Shown: positions 1 to 6,723, counted from the stretch's first letter. The stretch: DNA of 7,277 nt from Urbifossiella sp043733485 (GCA_043733485.1 JAYTGN010000049.1:1-7277); one strand, 5' to 3'. Notes: generated from the sequence alone by a model not told the origin. Numbers and translations: made by a program.

Positions 1-131
1 TACGTCGCCGGTTCGCCAGGAAAATCAGCGAGTGCCAAAATCTATAGGTACACCCCCCCGGCTTCACCGCATAGCCGTTCCGCGCGGGGCCGCATAAGCC
101 TATCGGAACCTTCACCTCGGACGAGCGCTTC
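1..131. other. Upstream region with no gene recognised
   Basis: No coding region could be supported here. In the frame of the next gene there are in-frame TAG codons at 45-47 and 72-74, so that gene cannot begin further left. A short open stretch in the same frame from the window edge to the TAG at 45-47 could be the tail of an upstream gene, but it is too short to identify. A run of seven C residues lies at 53-59. GTTCCG (77-82) and CGGAAC (104-109) form 6-bp inverted arms around a 21-base GC-rich loop, which could be a leader hairpin or chance. I saw no convincing promoter. Confidence 0.5.
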
Positions 132-2456
132 ATGGATTCCGCACCGACCGCCGCTTCGCTTCCGTTCGCGCGACTGGCCGGCGTCGGCGCGGTGGTCTTC
201 TTCGCGAACGCGGCCTTGCTCGTGTTGCAACTCGTCGCCAGCCGTTTGCTCGCCCCGTTCATCGGCTCCGATCTCTACACCTGGACCTCGATCATCGGCG
301 TCTTCCTCACCGGGATCGCGTTGGGGAACGCTTACGGTGGCAAGCTCGCAGACCGCTACCCCTCGCCGAAAACGCTGGCAGCCGTGCTGCTCGCCGGGGC
401 CGCCGCTGCCGTTTGGATGGCCCTCGTACCCGAGCTGTTCCACGTCTTTTATCGTGCGATCCCGCTCGGCCCACGCATCCCGCTGCTCGCGCTCATCCTC
501 TGCCTACCGGCCGGGTTCGTGTTGAGTTTGCTCACTCCGCTTTCGATCAAACTCGGCCTGCCGGATGTGGCCAGCACCGGCCGAGTCGCGGGAATGATCT
601 TTGCCCTCAGCACGCTGGGCTGCCTGCTCGGAAACTACGTGACGGGCTTCTACCTCGTTCCCGAATACACGATCAACACGTTGGTCTACTTCGCGGCCGG
701 TTCGCTCCTCGCGTTGGCGGCCGTCGTGTTCGTCGTGTTGAGTGCGACGCCGCCGGCACAAATCACTCCGGTCGCTGACGCTCCCGGATCGCTAGAGTAC
801 TCGAACCCTTTCGCCTTCGACAACATTCATCAGGCGTTCGCAGTGGTGTTTCTCGCCAGCTTCTGCGGGATGACGTTGGAACTGGCGGCGTCGCGCGTCA
901 TCGCCGAGAAACTCGGCGTGTCGCTCTTCACCTGGACCGGCATCATCGGCGTCATGCTCGCCGGCACGGCCCTGGGCAACCTCACCGGCGGAATCCTCGC
1001 CGACCGCGCGAACCGACCCGGATCGACCTGGAACCCGCGAACCTGTCTGGCCGGAACCTTCATCCTGGCCGGCGGAGCAACCGTCCTCATCCTGCTCGGC
1101 TGGCCCGTCCTTTCGAACCGCGAATTTAAGTTGTACACGCTCGTCGAACAGGTTCTGGTGTGGACCTTTTGTTTGTTCTTCCTGCCGATGTTCGCCCTGG
1201 GAATGATCTCGCCTCAGGTCATCCGCCTGGCCGTACCGGACGTAAGCCATGCCGGGCGGGTCGCGGGTCGCGTCTACGCTTGGAGTACCGCCGGTGCCAT
1301 CGTCGGCACGTTCGCGGCGGGGTACGTTCTCATTTCCCTGCTCACCGTGAAGGGCGCGCTGGTCGCCATCACGTTCGTGCTCGCCGGTACGAGTCTGAGA
1401 ATCTCACAAGTCTGGAAGCACAATCTGTTGTTGTACGGCCTCGCGATCGTGATGGGCGGCGCGGCCGGAGGTGCAATTCTTCTCGCTATCAGCAGCACCA
1501 ACGACGATGTCCTCGTCGAACGCGAAACGAATTATTACAAGATCAAGGTCACGCGCGACTACAAGTTCGAAGGCGACGTCAAAGCCTACACGGGCGTCCT
1601 CAGCCTCCATCTCGATGCCCTGTTACACTCCAGCGTGAGCCTCTCCGACCCGACGTACATCCACTACGAACACGAACACATTCAAATGGATTTCTTGCGG
1701 GCGGCGCGGGAAGAAACGTCCGACCCGAAAATGCTCGTCATCGGCGGCGGCGGCTACACCTTCCCCCGCTACGCGAAAACCGTGCTGCCCGAGACGGAAC
1801 TCGACGTGGTCGAGATCGATCCCGGCGTCACCCGCATCGCTTACGAATTCCTCGGTTTGAAGAAAGAACTCGGCATCCGCGATTTCAACATGGACGGTCG
1901 GCAGTTCGTCGCGGAACGCGCCGCGCCCCGCAGCTACGATCTGATCGTGCAAGACGCCGTCAACGATTTATCAGTCCCCTCTCACTTACTGACGAGGGAA
2001 TACAACGAGGCGGTGAAGGCGGCTCTGAAAAAAGATGGCGTCTATTTGCTGACAATCATCGACGAAGTGGAACACGGCAAGCTCTGGCGGGCGTCGATGG
2101 CGACCCTACGCGAAAGCTTCAAACACGTCGCACTGCTGACATCGAACCGCTACATGGTGGAGGAACCGCCGCCCGGCGCGACTCCCAACGAAGTGGAGAA
2201 TTGGGAATACTGGAAGCTGTACTGGCCGGTCTCCCGGCAGGTCTACGTGATTTTCGCGTCGGATCGGCCGCTCGATCTGGAGCGGCTTCGCCGGCAGACG
2301 GAAAAACCGCCGGCCAGCGTCCGCTTTCACAGCGTACTCGTCAAGCCGTCCTGGCTCGATCCTTATTTGAAAACCGATCCCGGCATCATTCTCACCGATC
2401 AATACGCACCCGTCGACAACCTGATGGCCGACGTGTTCAGGCGCCGGAATAAGTGA
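132..2456 (+). CDS. Polytopic membrane protein fused to a spermidine-synthase-like domain
   Basis: A 774-residue protein in two parts. Residues about 14-453 are very hydrophobic, with roughly 12-13 membrane segments. They are built from two related halves: residues 30-75 (ASRLLAPF, TWTSIIGV, ADR) match 246-291 (ASRVIAEK, TWTGIIGV, ADR), and 136-200 match 359-415 (LPDV..GRVAG against VPDV..GRVAG). Residues about 465-712 form a Rossmann-type methyltransferase/spermidine-synthase fold: glycine-rich loop GGGG at 538-541, VEIDPG 560-565 with the ribose-binding acidic residue E561, DGRQF 588-592, and QDAVNDLSVPSHLLTREY 607-624. Such fused membrane/spermidine synthase proteins are widespread in bacteria and mostly uncharacterised. 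Two residues expected to handle the aminopropyl donor or acceptor are changed (G541 and N611, by eye), so polyamine synthesis is doubtful. ATG 132 is the first possible start after the in-frame TAG at 72-74; the only ribosome site is a weak GGACGAG at 118-124. It appears to be transcribed alone and converges directly on the ThuA gene. Confidence 0.9.
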   Translation: MDSAPTAASLPFARLAGVGAVVFFANAALLVLQLVASRLLAPFIGSDLYTWTSIIGVFLTGIALGNAYGGKLADRYPSPKTLAAVLLAGAAAAVWMALVPELFHVFYRAIPLGPRIPLLALILCLPAGFVLSLLTPLSIKLGLPDVASTGRVAGMIFALSTLGCLLGNYVTGFYLVPEYTINTLVYFAAGSLLALAAVVFVVLSATPPAQITPVADAPGSLEYSNPFAFDNIHQAFAVVFLASFCGMTLELAASRVIAEKLGVSLFTWTGIIGVMLAGTALGNLTGGILADRANRPGSTWNPRTCLAGTFILAGGATVLILLGWPVLSNREFKLYTLVEQVLVWTFCLFFLPMFALGMISPQVIRLAVPDVSHAGRVAGRVYAWSTAGAIVGTFAAGYVLISLLTVKGALVAITFVLAGTSLRISQVWKHNLLLYGLAIVMGGAAGGAILLAISSTNDDVLVERETNYYKIKVTRDYKFEGDVKAYTGVLSLHLDALLHSSVSLSDPTYIHYEHEHIQMDFLRAAREETSDPKMLVIGGGGYTFPRYAKTVLPETELDVVEIDPGVTRIAYEFLGLKKELGIRDFNMDGRQFVAERAAPRSYDLIVQDAVNDLSVPSHLLTREYNEAVKAALKKDGVYLLTIIDEVEHGKLWRASMATLRESFKHVALLTSNRYMVEEPPPGATPNEVENWEYWKLYWPVSRQVYVIFASDRPLDLERLRRQTEKPPASVRFHSVLVKPSWLDPYLKTDPGIILTDQYAPVDNLMADVFRRRNK

Positions 2457-3302
2457 CTACTTCTCGTCGAGCATCACCTTGGCTGCAGGCTTGAGGTGGG
2501 CCTCGTCCAGCTTGCCGACGGACCACAGAAGGCCGCGGGTGAGCAGGTCCAGGTAGCGGGCGTCGCCGACCGTTTCGTTATTGTGACCCAGCGTCGTGGC
2601 GAACACCTTCGTCTTGCCGTTGTACGTGTTCGTCCACACGCACACCGCCTCGGCCACGACCTCCTTCCCGTCCTTCATCTTGAACGTCTGCTTCCCCTTC
2701 GCAATGGGTTTTGCCGTTTCCAGAAGCTTGCCGTTCGAGTTGTTGTAAAGCTCCTCGTTCACGGTCTTCCAGTTCTTGAAGCCCTTGGTGATCGGGCTTT
2801 CCGCGTCCACGTAGGTCACGTCGATGGGTGCCTGCGGGCCGTGGCCAGTGCTGGCGAGGCCGGTGAACTCGAACCACGGCGTGCTCTTCGGGAAGCCCTC
2901 GGTGCGATAGCTGTGCAGGCCGCAATGCGTGACCACCGCCGGGAGCCCGTCCTTGTGCGGCTTGAGAATCTTCTCGACGGTCTTGATGTCCTTCACGTCC
3001 GAGCAGCATTCATCGTGAACGACGACGTCGAAGCCCTTGGCCCAGTCTTCTTTTTCGTACCACGGGTTGAGGTGTTTGGTGCCGGTATCTGGGTCGTAGC
3101 TGATGGCCCACTGCACGTTGGCGCGGGCCGAGATGCCCTTGGTGATGAGTTCTTGCTGCTTCTTGTAATCGTGGCAGCAGCCGCCGAGCACGAGCAGGGC
3201 GCGGATGGGTTTGATTTCTTCGACCGCGGCGGGGGCGGGCGTTCTCGAAAGGCCGATCGCGGCCGCGAACAGAACGACGAGAGGAACGAGGCGGCGAATC
3301 AT
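2457..3302 (-). CDS. Exported ThuA-domain protein
   Basis: A 281-residue protein with an N-terminal signal peptide (basic MIRR, hydrophobic 5-18, probable cleavage near residues 24-26, PAPAA), so probably exported. The rest matches the ThuA-like fold, which resembles class I glutamine amidotransferases: strand and loop ALLVLGGCCHDY 35-46, VVVHDECC 93-100, THCGLHSY 125-132, STGHGPQ 151-157, EELYNNS 183-189, and the late ThuA signature with NGKTKVFATTLGHNNET at 228-244. The family is named from trehalose utilisation, but its reaction is not established; planctomycetes carry many copies, often beside sugar-related genes. Cysteines 42-43, 99-100 and 127 sit at strand ends that would be near each other in this fold, which is unusual for an exported protein. 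AAGGAG at 3308-3313 lies five bases before the ATG and fixes the start. The gene is 59 bases after the glycosyltransferase and could be co-transcribed with it. Its TAG abuts the stop codon of the convergent membrane protein gene. Confidence 0.88.
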   Translation of the reverse strand: MIRRLVPLVVLFAAAIGLSRTPAPAAVEEIKPIRALLVLGGCCHDYKKQQELITKGISARANVQWAISYDPDTGTKHLNPWYEKEDWAKGFDVVVHDECCSDVKDIKTVEKILKPHKDGLPAVVTHCGLHSYRTEGFPKSTPWFEFTGLASTGHGPQAPIDVTYVDAESPITKGFKNWKTVNEELYNNSNGKLLETAKPIAKGKQTFKMKDGKEVVAEAVCVWTNTYNGKTKVFATTLGHNNETVGDARYLDLLTRGLLWSVGKLDEAHLKPAAKVMLDEK

Positions 3303-3307
3303 GGGGG

Positions 3308-3313
3308 CTCCTT
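3308..3313 (-). promoter_or_regulatory. Ribosome binding site of the ThuA-domain gene
   Basis: Reading the minus strand, AAGGAG is followed by five C residues and then ATG (3302-3300). It is the strongest Shine-Dalgarno match seen in the window and supports independent efficient initiation of this gene. Confidence 0.7.
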
Positions 3314-3361
3314 GTCTGGGGAAAGGGATGCCGCCATTATCGGCGACGACACGCGATTGGG

Positions 3362-4585
3362 CTACGGGAGGAACCCGTGCTGTGCGAGTACTTCGATCAG
3401 CTTGCGCGACGTCCGCTCCCAGGTGAACTCGGCAGCCCGTTCGGCGGAAGCCTGCCCCAAACGCGCGGACTCGGCGGGTTCGCGGTACACTCGCCGCATC
3501 GCGGCCATCATGTCTTCATCGTTCGGATCGGCCCATTGGCCGGAGTAAATCGCGTTGCGAGCTTCGACCATCCGATAGCCGACTTCGTAGCCCACGGTGC
3601 GATCGAAGAACTCGCCGACGCCCGAGAAGCTGGTGGAAATGAGCGGTCGACCGCAGGCCATCGCTTCGAGTAAATGCAGGCCGAAGCCTTCGCCGAAGGA
3701 GCCGTTCACGTACGCGCTCAGCGAGCGATACCACTCGGCGAGGGCGGCGGGTGAAAGTGACTGCGCGATCACGTCGATGCGGGAGTCGCCATGCGCGTTG
3801 ACGGGCGGTGATGAGGGCGTGATCTTCACGCGCAGTCGCACGTCGGGCTCCGTTGGGAACGCCGAGCGGAAGAGGTCGATGACGCGTTGAACGTTCTTGC
3901 GTAGCCCGCCCGCATCGAGAGCGCCTGCGGTTCCGAAGGTGGTTAAGAGTGGCCAGGTTGATCTGGTTCGAAACAATTTTGCATCGTGCCCCAGGGGTAC
4001 CACTTCAATCGGAATCGTCACACCGTTCGCGCGGAAGCACGCGGCACCCCATCGGCTCGGAATGATTACGAGACCGCAGCGATTGAGCGCCACAAGAGCA
4101 CTGGCAGGTAGCGAGTCCGTTTCCCACATCGTGAACGCTGCGGTTCGCCGATCCGGATGGAAGCGATGCAACAGGTGCGGCGGCGTCGCGGCCAAGCGCG
4201 GTTGATCGACTTCCCGAGTGGCCTCGGCCGGCCGCAGTTTCTGCGGAATGAGTTCGAATTTCATCACGGAATCGGGATCGCGATGGACGTTCACCCCGGC
4301 TTCAATCAAACCTTGGAGCAGCGCGAAGACGACGCGATCGTATCCTCCGGGGCGGAGAATGTGGCCGGCCAGGAAGAGCGGCGGACCACTGCGAGAAGGG
4401 GCCGAATCGACGGCCTGCACGGATGCGGTTTCGTTGAACAGCTTGCGGGTGAACTGGCGGAGTTGGCCGCGCGCGAGGAGTTTCCCGCCGCGTACGACGG
4501 CCGGCCAAAAGGTGCCGAGCGCGGTCACGGCCCGCAACTTGTGCCGAACCGCACGCGCCGCCAATACGACTCTCGAACCTTGCAT
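3362..4585 (-). CDS. Glycosyltransferase, GT-B fold, family 4 type
   Basis: A 407-residue protein that would transfer a sugar from a nucleotide-sugar to an unknown acceptor, probably at the cytoplasmic face. Residues 1-65 are basic and unassigned. The N-terminal Rossmann half begins at LFLAGHILRPGGYDR (70-84), and the domain boundary is near IPIEVVPLGHDAKLF (191-205). The C-terminal half carries GLRKN (227-231), where R229/K230 would contact the nucleotide phosphates, and the EX7E motif with E299 and E307 (GSFGEGFGLHLLEAMACGRP, 295-314), diagnostic of retaining GT4-like enzymes. TMWETDSLP (152-160) is also typical. Length is normal for the family. ATG 4585 is the first start after an in-frame TGA at 4617-4619, but no Shine-Dalgarno sequence precedes it. 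It lies 40 bases downstream of the DUF2784 gene and 59 upstream of the ThuA gene, on the same strand. Donor and acceptor cannot be read from the sequence; a role in envelope or exopolysaccharide synthesis is only an inference. Confidence 0.88.
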   Translation of the reverse strand: MQGSRVVLAARAVRHKLRAVTALGTFWPAVVRGGKLLARGQLRQFTRKLFNETASVQAVDSAPSRSGPPLFLAGHILRPGGYDRVVFALLQGLIEAGVNVHRDPDSVMKFELIPQKLRPAEATREVDQPRLAATPPHLLHRFHPDRRTAAFTMWETDSLPASALVALNRCGLVIIPSRWGAACFRANGVTIPIEVVPLGHDAKLFRTRSTWPLLTTFGTAGALDAGGLRKNVQRVIDLFRSAFPTEPDVRLRVKITPSSPPVNAHGDSRIDVIAQSLSPAALAEWYRSLSAYVNGSFGEGFGLHLLEAMACGRPLISTSFSGVGEFFDRTVGYEVGYRMVEARNAIYSGQWADPNDEDMMAAMRRVYREPAESARLGQASAERAAEFTWERTSRKLIEVLAQHGFLP

Positions 4586-4591
4586 CGTCGC

Positions 4592-4620
4592 AGATTCGAC
4601 GAAATACGCCGGAGTGTCAA
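4592..4620 (-). promoter_or_regulatory. Possible promoter of the glycosyltransferase gene
   Basis: On the minus strand a perfect TTGACA lies at 4620-4615. After 17 bases comes GAATCT (4597-4592), a poor -10 box that keeps only the conserved A2 and T6. Transcription would then begin at about 4585, on the start codon itself, giving a leaderless mRNA. This would agree with the absence of a Shine-Dalgarno sequence, but one good hexamer can occur by chance. Confidence 0.25.
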
Positions 4621-4625
4621 GGGCA

Positions 4626-5048
4626 TCACGCGGTGAGTGCGTTGGACTTGTTCCATCGGAACCATCGCGGCGGGTACATCAGCACGCCCTGCACCACGAC
4701 CACGAACATCGCCACGTGTACCGTGGTGAAGAAGATCTCCGGCAGGTTCGGGTAGAAGAGCAGGTCGTGGAAGATGCGGCCCACGAACGACTGCCCGGCG
4801 TCGACGCTCTGGCCCGCGAGTTCGCGCAGTTTCTCTTCCCAAATGGTGATCGGGCAGCGGATGTCGTTGATCGCTTCCCACGCGACGATGGCGATGGCCA
4901 GAAGGTGCGTATAGCGGAACCACGGATTGCGGCCCCACTTCCACCCGAACGGTGCCGCGATCATGATCGCGACCTGCCCGAGTACCACGTACCCGACGTA
5001 GAGTATGTGAACGAATACGACGAGATCGGCCAAATAGCCGTACCACAT
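4626..5048 (-). CDS. DUF2784 family small membrane protein
   Basis: A 140-residue integral membrane protein of unknown function. Hydrophobic segments are seen at about 6-30, 47-62 and 104-124. The features I associate with DUF2784 are present: H14 in the first segment, NPWFRYTHLLAI (41-52) with H48, CPITIWEEKLR (65-75), FHDLLFYP (93-100) and a conserved end of the last helix at MYPPRWFRW (124-132). The length is that of the whole family. No enzymatic role is established for these proteins; the histidines within or next to the membrane could bind haem or metal, but that is a guess. GAGGG at 5059-5055, six bases before the ATG, supports the start. The gene lies 150 bases after the phosphofructokinase gene, beyond a strong hairpin, so it probably has its own promoter, which I could not identify. 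It could be the first gene of a unit with the glycosyltransferase and the ThuA protein. Confidence 0.85.
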   Translation of the reverse strand: MWYGYLADLVVFVHILYVGYVVLGQVAIMIAAPFGWKWGRNPWFRYTHLLAIAIVAWEAINDIRCPITIWEEKLRELAGQSVDAGQSFVGRIFHDLLFYPNLPEIFFTTVHVAMFVVVVQGVLMYPPRWFRWNKSNALTA

Positions 5049-5054
5049 GACAGA

Positions 5055-5059
5055 CCCTC
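5055..5059 (-). promoter_or_regulatory. Ribosome binding site of the DUF2784 gene
   Basis: On the minus strand GAGGG is followed by six bases and ATG (5048-5046), which selects this start. Confidence 0.55.
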
Positions 5060-5134
5060 GAATGGGAACCGCGTGACGTGATGAGCAGGGCAGTAGATAG
5101 GATGCCCGACGAAAGGATTTATTCCCGGAGATCT

Positions 5135-5190
5135 GCCGCTTGCGGCTTCGCGAGGGCGCTGATGGTGCCCATCGCGAAGCCGCAAGCGGC
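5135..5190. repeat. 19-bp perfect inverted repeat, possible terminator or palindromic repeat
   Basis: The left arm (5135-5153, beginning GCCGCTTGCGG) and the right arm (5172-5190, ending CCGCAAGCGGC) are exact reverse complements over 19 bases. GGGC (5154-5157) and GCCC (5167-5170) extend the stem by 4 bp with a single bulged A at 5171, leaving a 9-base loop. Each arm also contains smaller palindromes (GCCGC-TT-GCGGC and TCGCGA). It starts 9 bases after the phosphofructokinase stop, so it is placed to end that transcript, but no run of T follows the stem on either strand. It may work as a T-less terminator, an mRNA 3' protector, or be one copy of a dispersed palindromic element. No second copy is visible in this window. 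Confidence 0.75.
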
Positions 5191-5198
5191 CAAACGTG

Positions 5199-6518
5199 TC
5201 ACTTCACCAGATACTCAAAGCGTTTCTTGAACTCGTCCGGGGTCAGCTTCACCACGGCGGCCAGCTTCTTCAAGCGGTCCGAAATCTCGAAATCGCTCGC
5301 GTCGAGCCGGATCATGTAGCGGCGAGCGCACTCGTACGATTGGCTCTTCACGTCTACCAGGCGCGGCCGCATCTTCTTCGTCTTTTTGTCGATGATCGTG
5401 TGGAACGGCAGCGGCACCAGCTTCTCCCCGACGAAGCTGATCACGGCTCCATGCTGATCCGACATCTCCGACGCCAAGAACTTCACGGCTCCGTAGCCGA
5501 GGTTGCGGGTGTACTCGGCGTCGAAGGGCACCGGGTCCGCACAGCGCAGTTCGTAACCCAGATCCTTGTCGACCATGTCGAACTTGAGGCCGAGGGTCTT
5601 GAGGCGATCCGCGAGGGCGGTGCGGACCATGCGGCCGAACTCGATCTCGCCGAGGCGAATGTGCCCGAACTGATCCAGTTCGATCGTTCCGAACTTGCCG
5701 GGGTTCGCGTCCATCACCTGGCGAAGTCGCTTCTCGCCGATCGCTTCGAGCAGCCCCTCGGCGAGCACGGCGAGGCCGTAACTCTTGCCCAACGCCTTCC
5801 GCTTGATCATCGAGCCGATCAAGATGTCGCAAATGAGATCGAGCGTGATGTCGCGGCCCTTGAGTTCCTCGGCAATGATCGTGACGGTGGCGGCGGACGC
5901 CTTCCCGATACCGAGCGCGAGGTGCCCGGCGGCGCGGCCCATGCTGATGAGGATGTACCAGCGCGTGGTGGTGCGGGCGTCTTCCTTCAAGTTGCGGGCG
6001 ATGTCCACGCCGATCTGCCGGGCCGTTTCAAACCCGAAGGTGGGGATACCGGCGGGCAGCGGCAGATCGTTGTCGATGGTCTTGGGAACGTGAGCGACGC
6101 GGATCGCGCCGCCAGCGCGTGCATGAACCTGGCTGCCACTGAAGGCGGTGTCGTCGCCACCGATGGTCACGAGGTACTTCACGCCGAGCTTCTCGAGCCC
6201 GGCGAGCACCTGCGGCATCTTGTCCTTGCCGGTGTCGGGGTCGATCTTGGTCGGGTTGGTGCGACTGGTGCGGAGGATGGAGCCGCCGCGCTGGTAGTGG
6301 GACGCAACGTCGACGATCTGGAGCGGGCGCACGTGGGCGCGGTTCTTGATGTCGAAGCCGTCGGTGACGAGGTTTTTGAAGCCGTCGAGAATGCCGAAGA
6401 CTTCGAACTCCTGGTTGATGGCTTCGATGGTGACGGAACTGATGACGCCGTTGATTCCGGGTGCGGGCCCGCCGCCGACGACGATGGCGAGCTTGCGGGT
6501 ATCGTTCGTGTTGGCCAT
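5199..6518 (-). CDS. pfp: 6-phosphofructokinase, pyrophosphate-dependent type
   Basis: A 439-residue cytoplasmic glycolytic enzyme that phosphorylates fructose 6-phosphate, probably with pyrophosphate and reversibly. In order: phosphate-donor loop GGGPAPGING (15-24), GGDDT (120-124), PKTIDND (145-151) with catalytic D149 and D151, FGFETA (161-166), fructose-phosphate motif MGR (193-195), AEE (216-218), and the C-terminal substrate region around ELRCADPVPFD (323-333). D123 and K146 replace the two glycines that ATP-dependent enzymes have there (Gly104 and Gly124 in E. coli PfkA); in characterised family members this pair selects pyrophosphate. The open frame extends to a TTG at 6590, but that codon lacks a Shine-Dalgarno site. 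I chose ATG 6518, which has GGAG 11 bases upstream (6533-6530) and gives MANTNDTRKLAIVVGGG, a usual N-terminus for the family. GTG 6530 is a less likely alternative. The gene is divergent from the ATP-grasp gene and is followed by a strong hairpin, so it is probably a single-gene transcript. Confidence 0.9.
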   Translation of the reverse strand: MANTNDTRKLAIVVGGGPAPGINGVISSVTIEAINQEFEVFGILDGFKNLVTDGFDIKNRAHVRPLQIVDVASHYQRGGSILRTSRTNPTKIDPDTGKDKMPQVLAGLEKLGVKYLVTIGGDDTAFSGSQVHARAGGAIRVAHVPKTIDNDLPLPAGIPTFGFETARQIGVDIARNLKEDARTTTRWYILISMGRAAGHLALGIGKASAATVTIIAEELKGRDITLDLICDILIGSMIKRKALGKSYGLAVLAEGLLEAIGEKRLRQVMDANPGKFGTIELDQFGHIRLGEIEFGRMVRTALADRLKTLGLKFDMVDKDLGYELRCADPVPFDAEYTRNLGYGAVKFLASEMSDQHGAVISFVGEKLVPLPFHTIIDKKTKKMRPRLVDVKSQSYECARRYMIRLDASDFEISDRLKKLAAVVKLTPDEFKKRFEYLVK

Positions 6519-6673
6519 GAGAATGTTCACTCCGTGAAAGCGCCGGTCGCCTCCTGCGATGAAAGTGGAATGCGCGAAGGAGACCAGCAAAGCAATAGTC
6601 TCAGGATCGGACTTGCCGGAGTGATTTCAAGGGATCGCGCGGAGAGTGGAGAGTTGCGTTCGCAACCTCGGAC

Positions 6674-6702
6674 TTGGCTCTCGCCCCCTCCTCCGGTAGC
6701 AT
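6674..6702 (+). promoter_or_regulatory. Possible sigma-70-type promoter of the ATP-grasp gene
   Basis: TTGGCT (6674-6679) and TAGCAT (6697-6702) each match four of six consensus bases and are separated by 17 bases. The predicted start near 6709 would give a leader of about 26 bases containing the Shine-Dalgarno site. The -10 overlaps a short palindrome, GTAGC-ATC-GCTAC (6696-6708), which could be a regulator site. Confidence 0.35.
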
Positions 6703-6723
6703 CGCTACACGGGACGCGCCACC

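Noticed and set aside
43..48. TATAGG as a -10 box for the first gene
   Set aside because: No -35-like hexamer lies 16-18 bases upstream.
42..443. Minus-strand open frame at the left end
   Set aside because: Mostly antisense to the 774-residue gene; its composition is that of a shadow frame.
1160..2452. 430-codon plus-strand open frame
   Set aside because: It is an alternative frame inside the fused membrane/spermidine-synthase-like gene and is rich in Arg and low-complexity residues, typical of an out-of-frame GC-rich read.
3325..3350. Small GCCG/CGGC hairpin between the glycosyltransferase and ThuA genes
   Set aside because: Only 4 bp of stem and no T-run; not enough for a terminator.
2496..3548. 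350-codon plus-strand open frame
   Set aside because: It is antisense to the ThuA gene, whose signal peptide, ribosome site and family motifs are clear.
4218..5081. 287-codon plus-strand open frame
   Set aside because: It crosses antisense to the starts of the glycosyltransferase and DUF2784 genes and has no coherent domain.
6588..6590. TTG 6590 as the phosphofructokinase start
   Set aside because: It lacks a ribosome site and adds 24 residues not resembling the family; ATG 6518 fits better.
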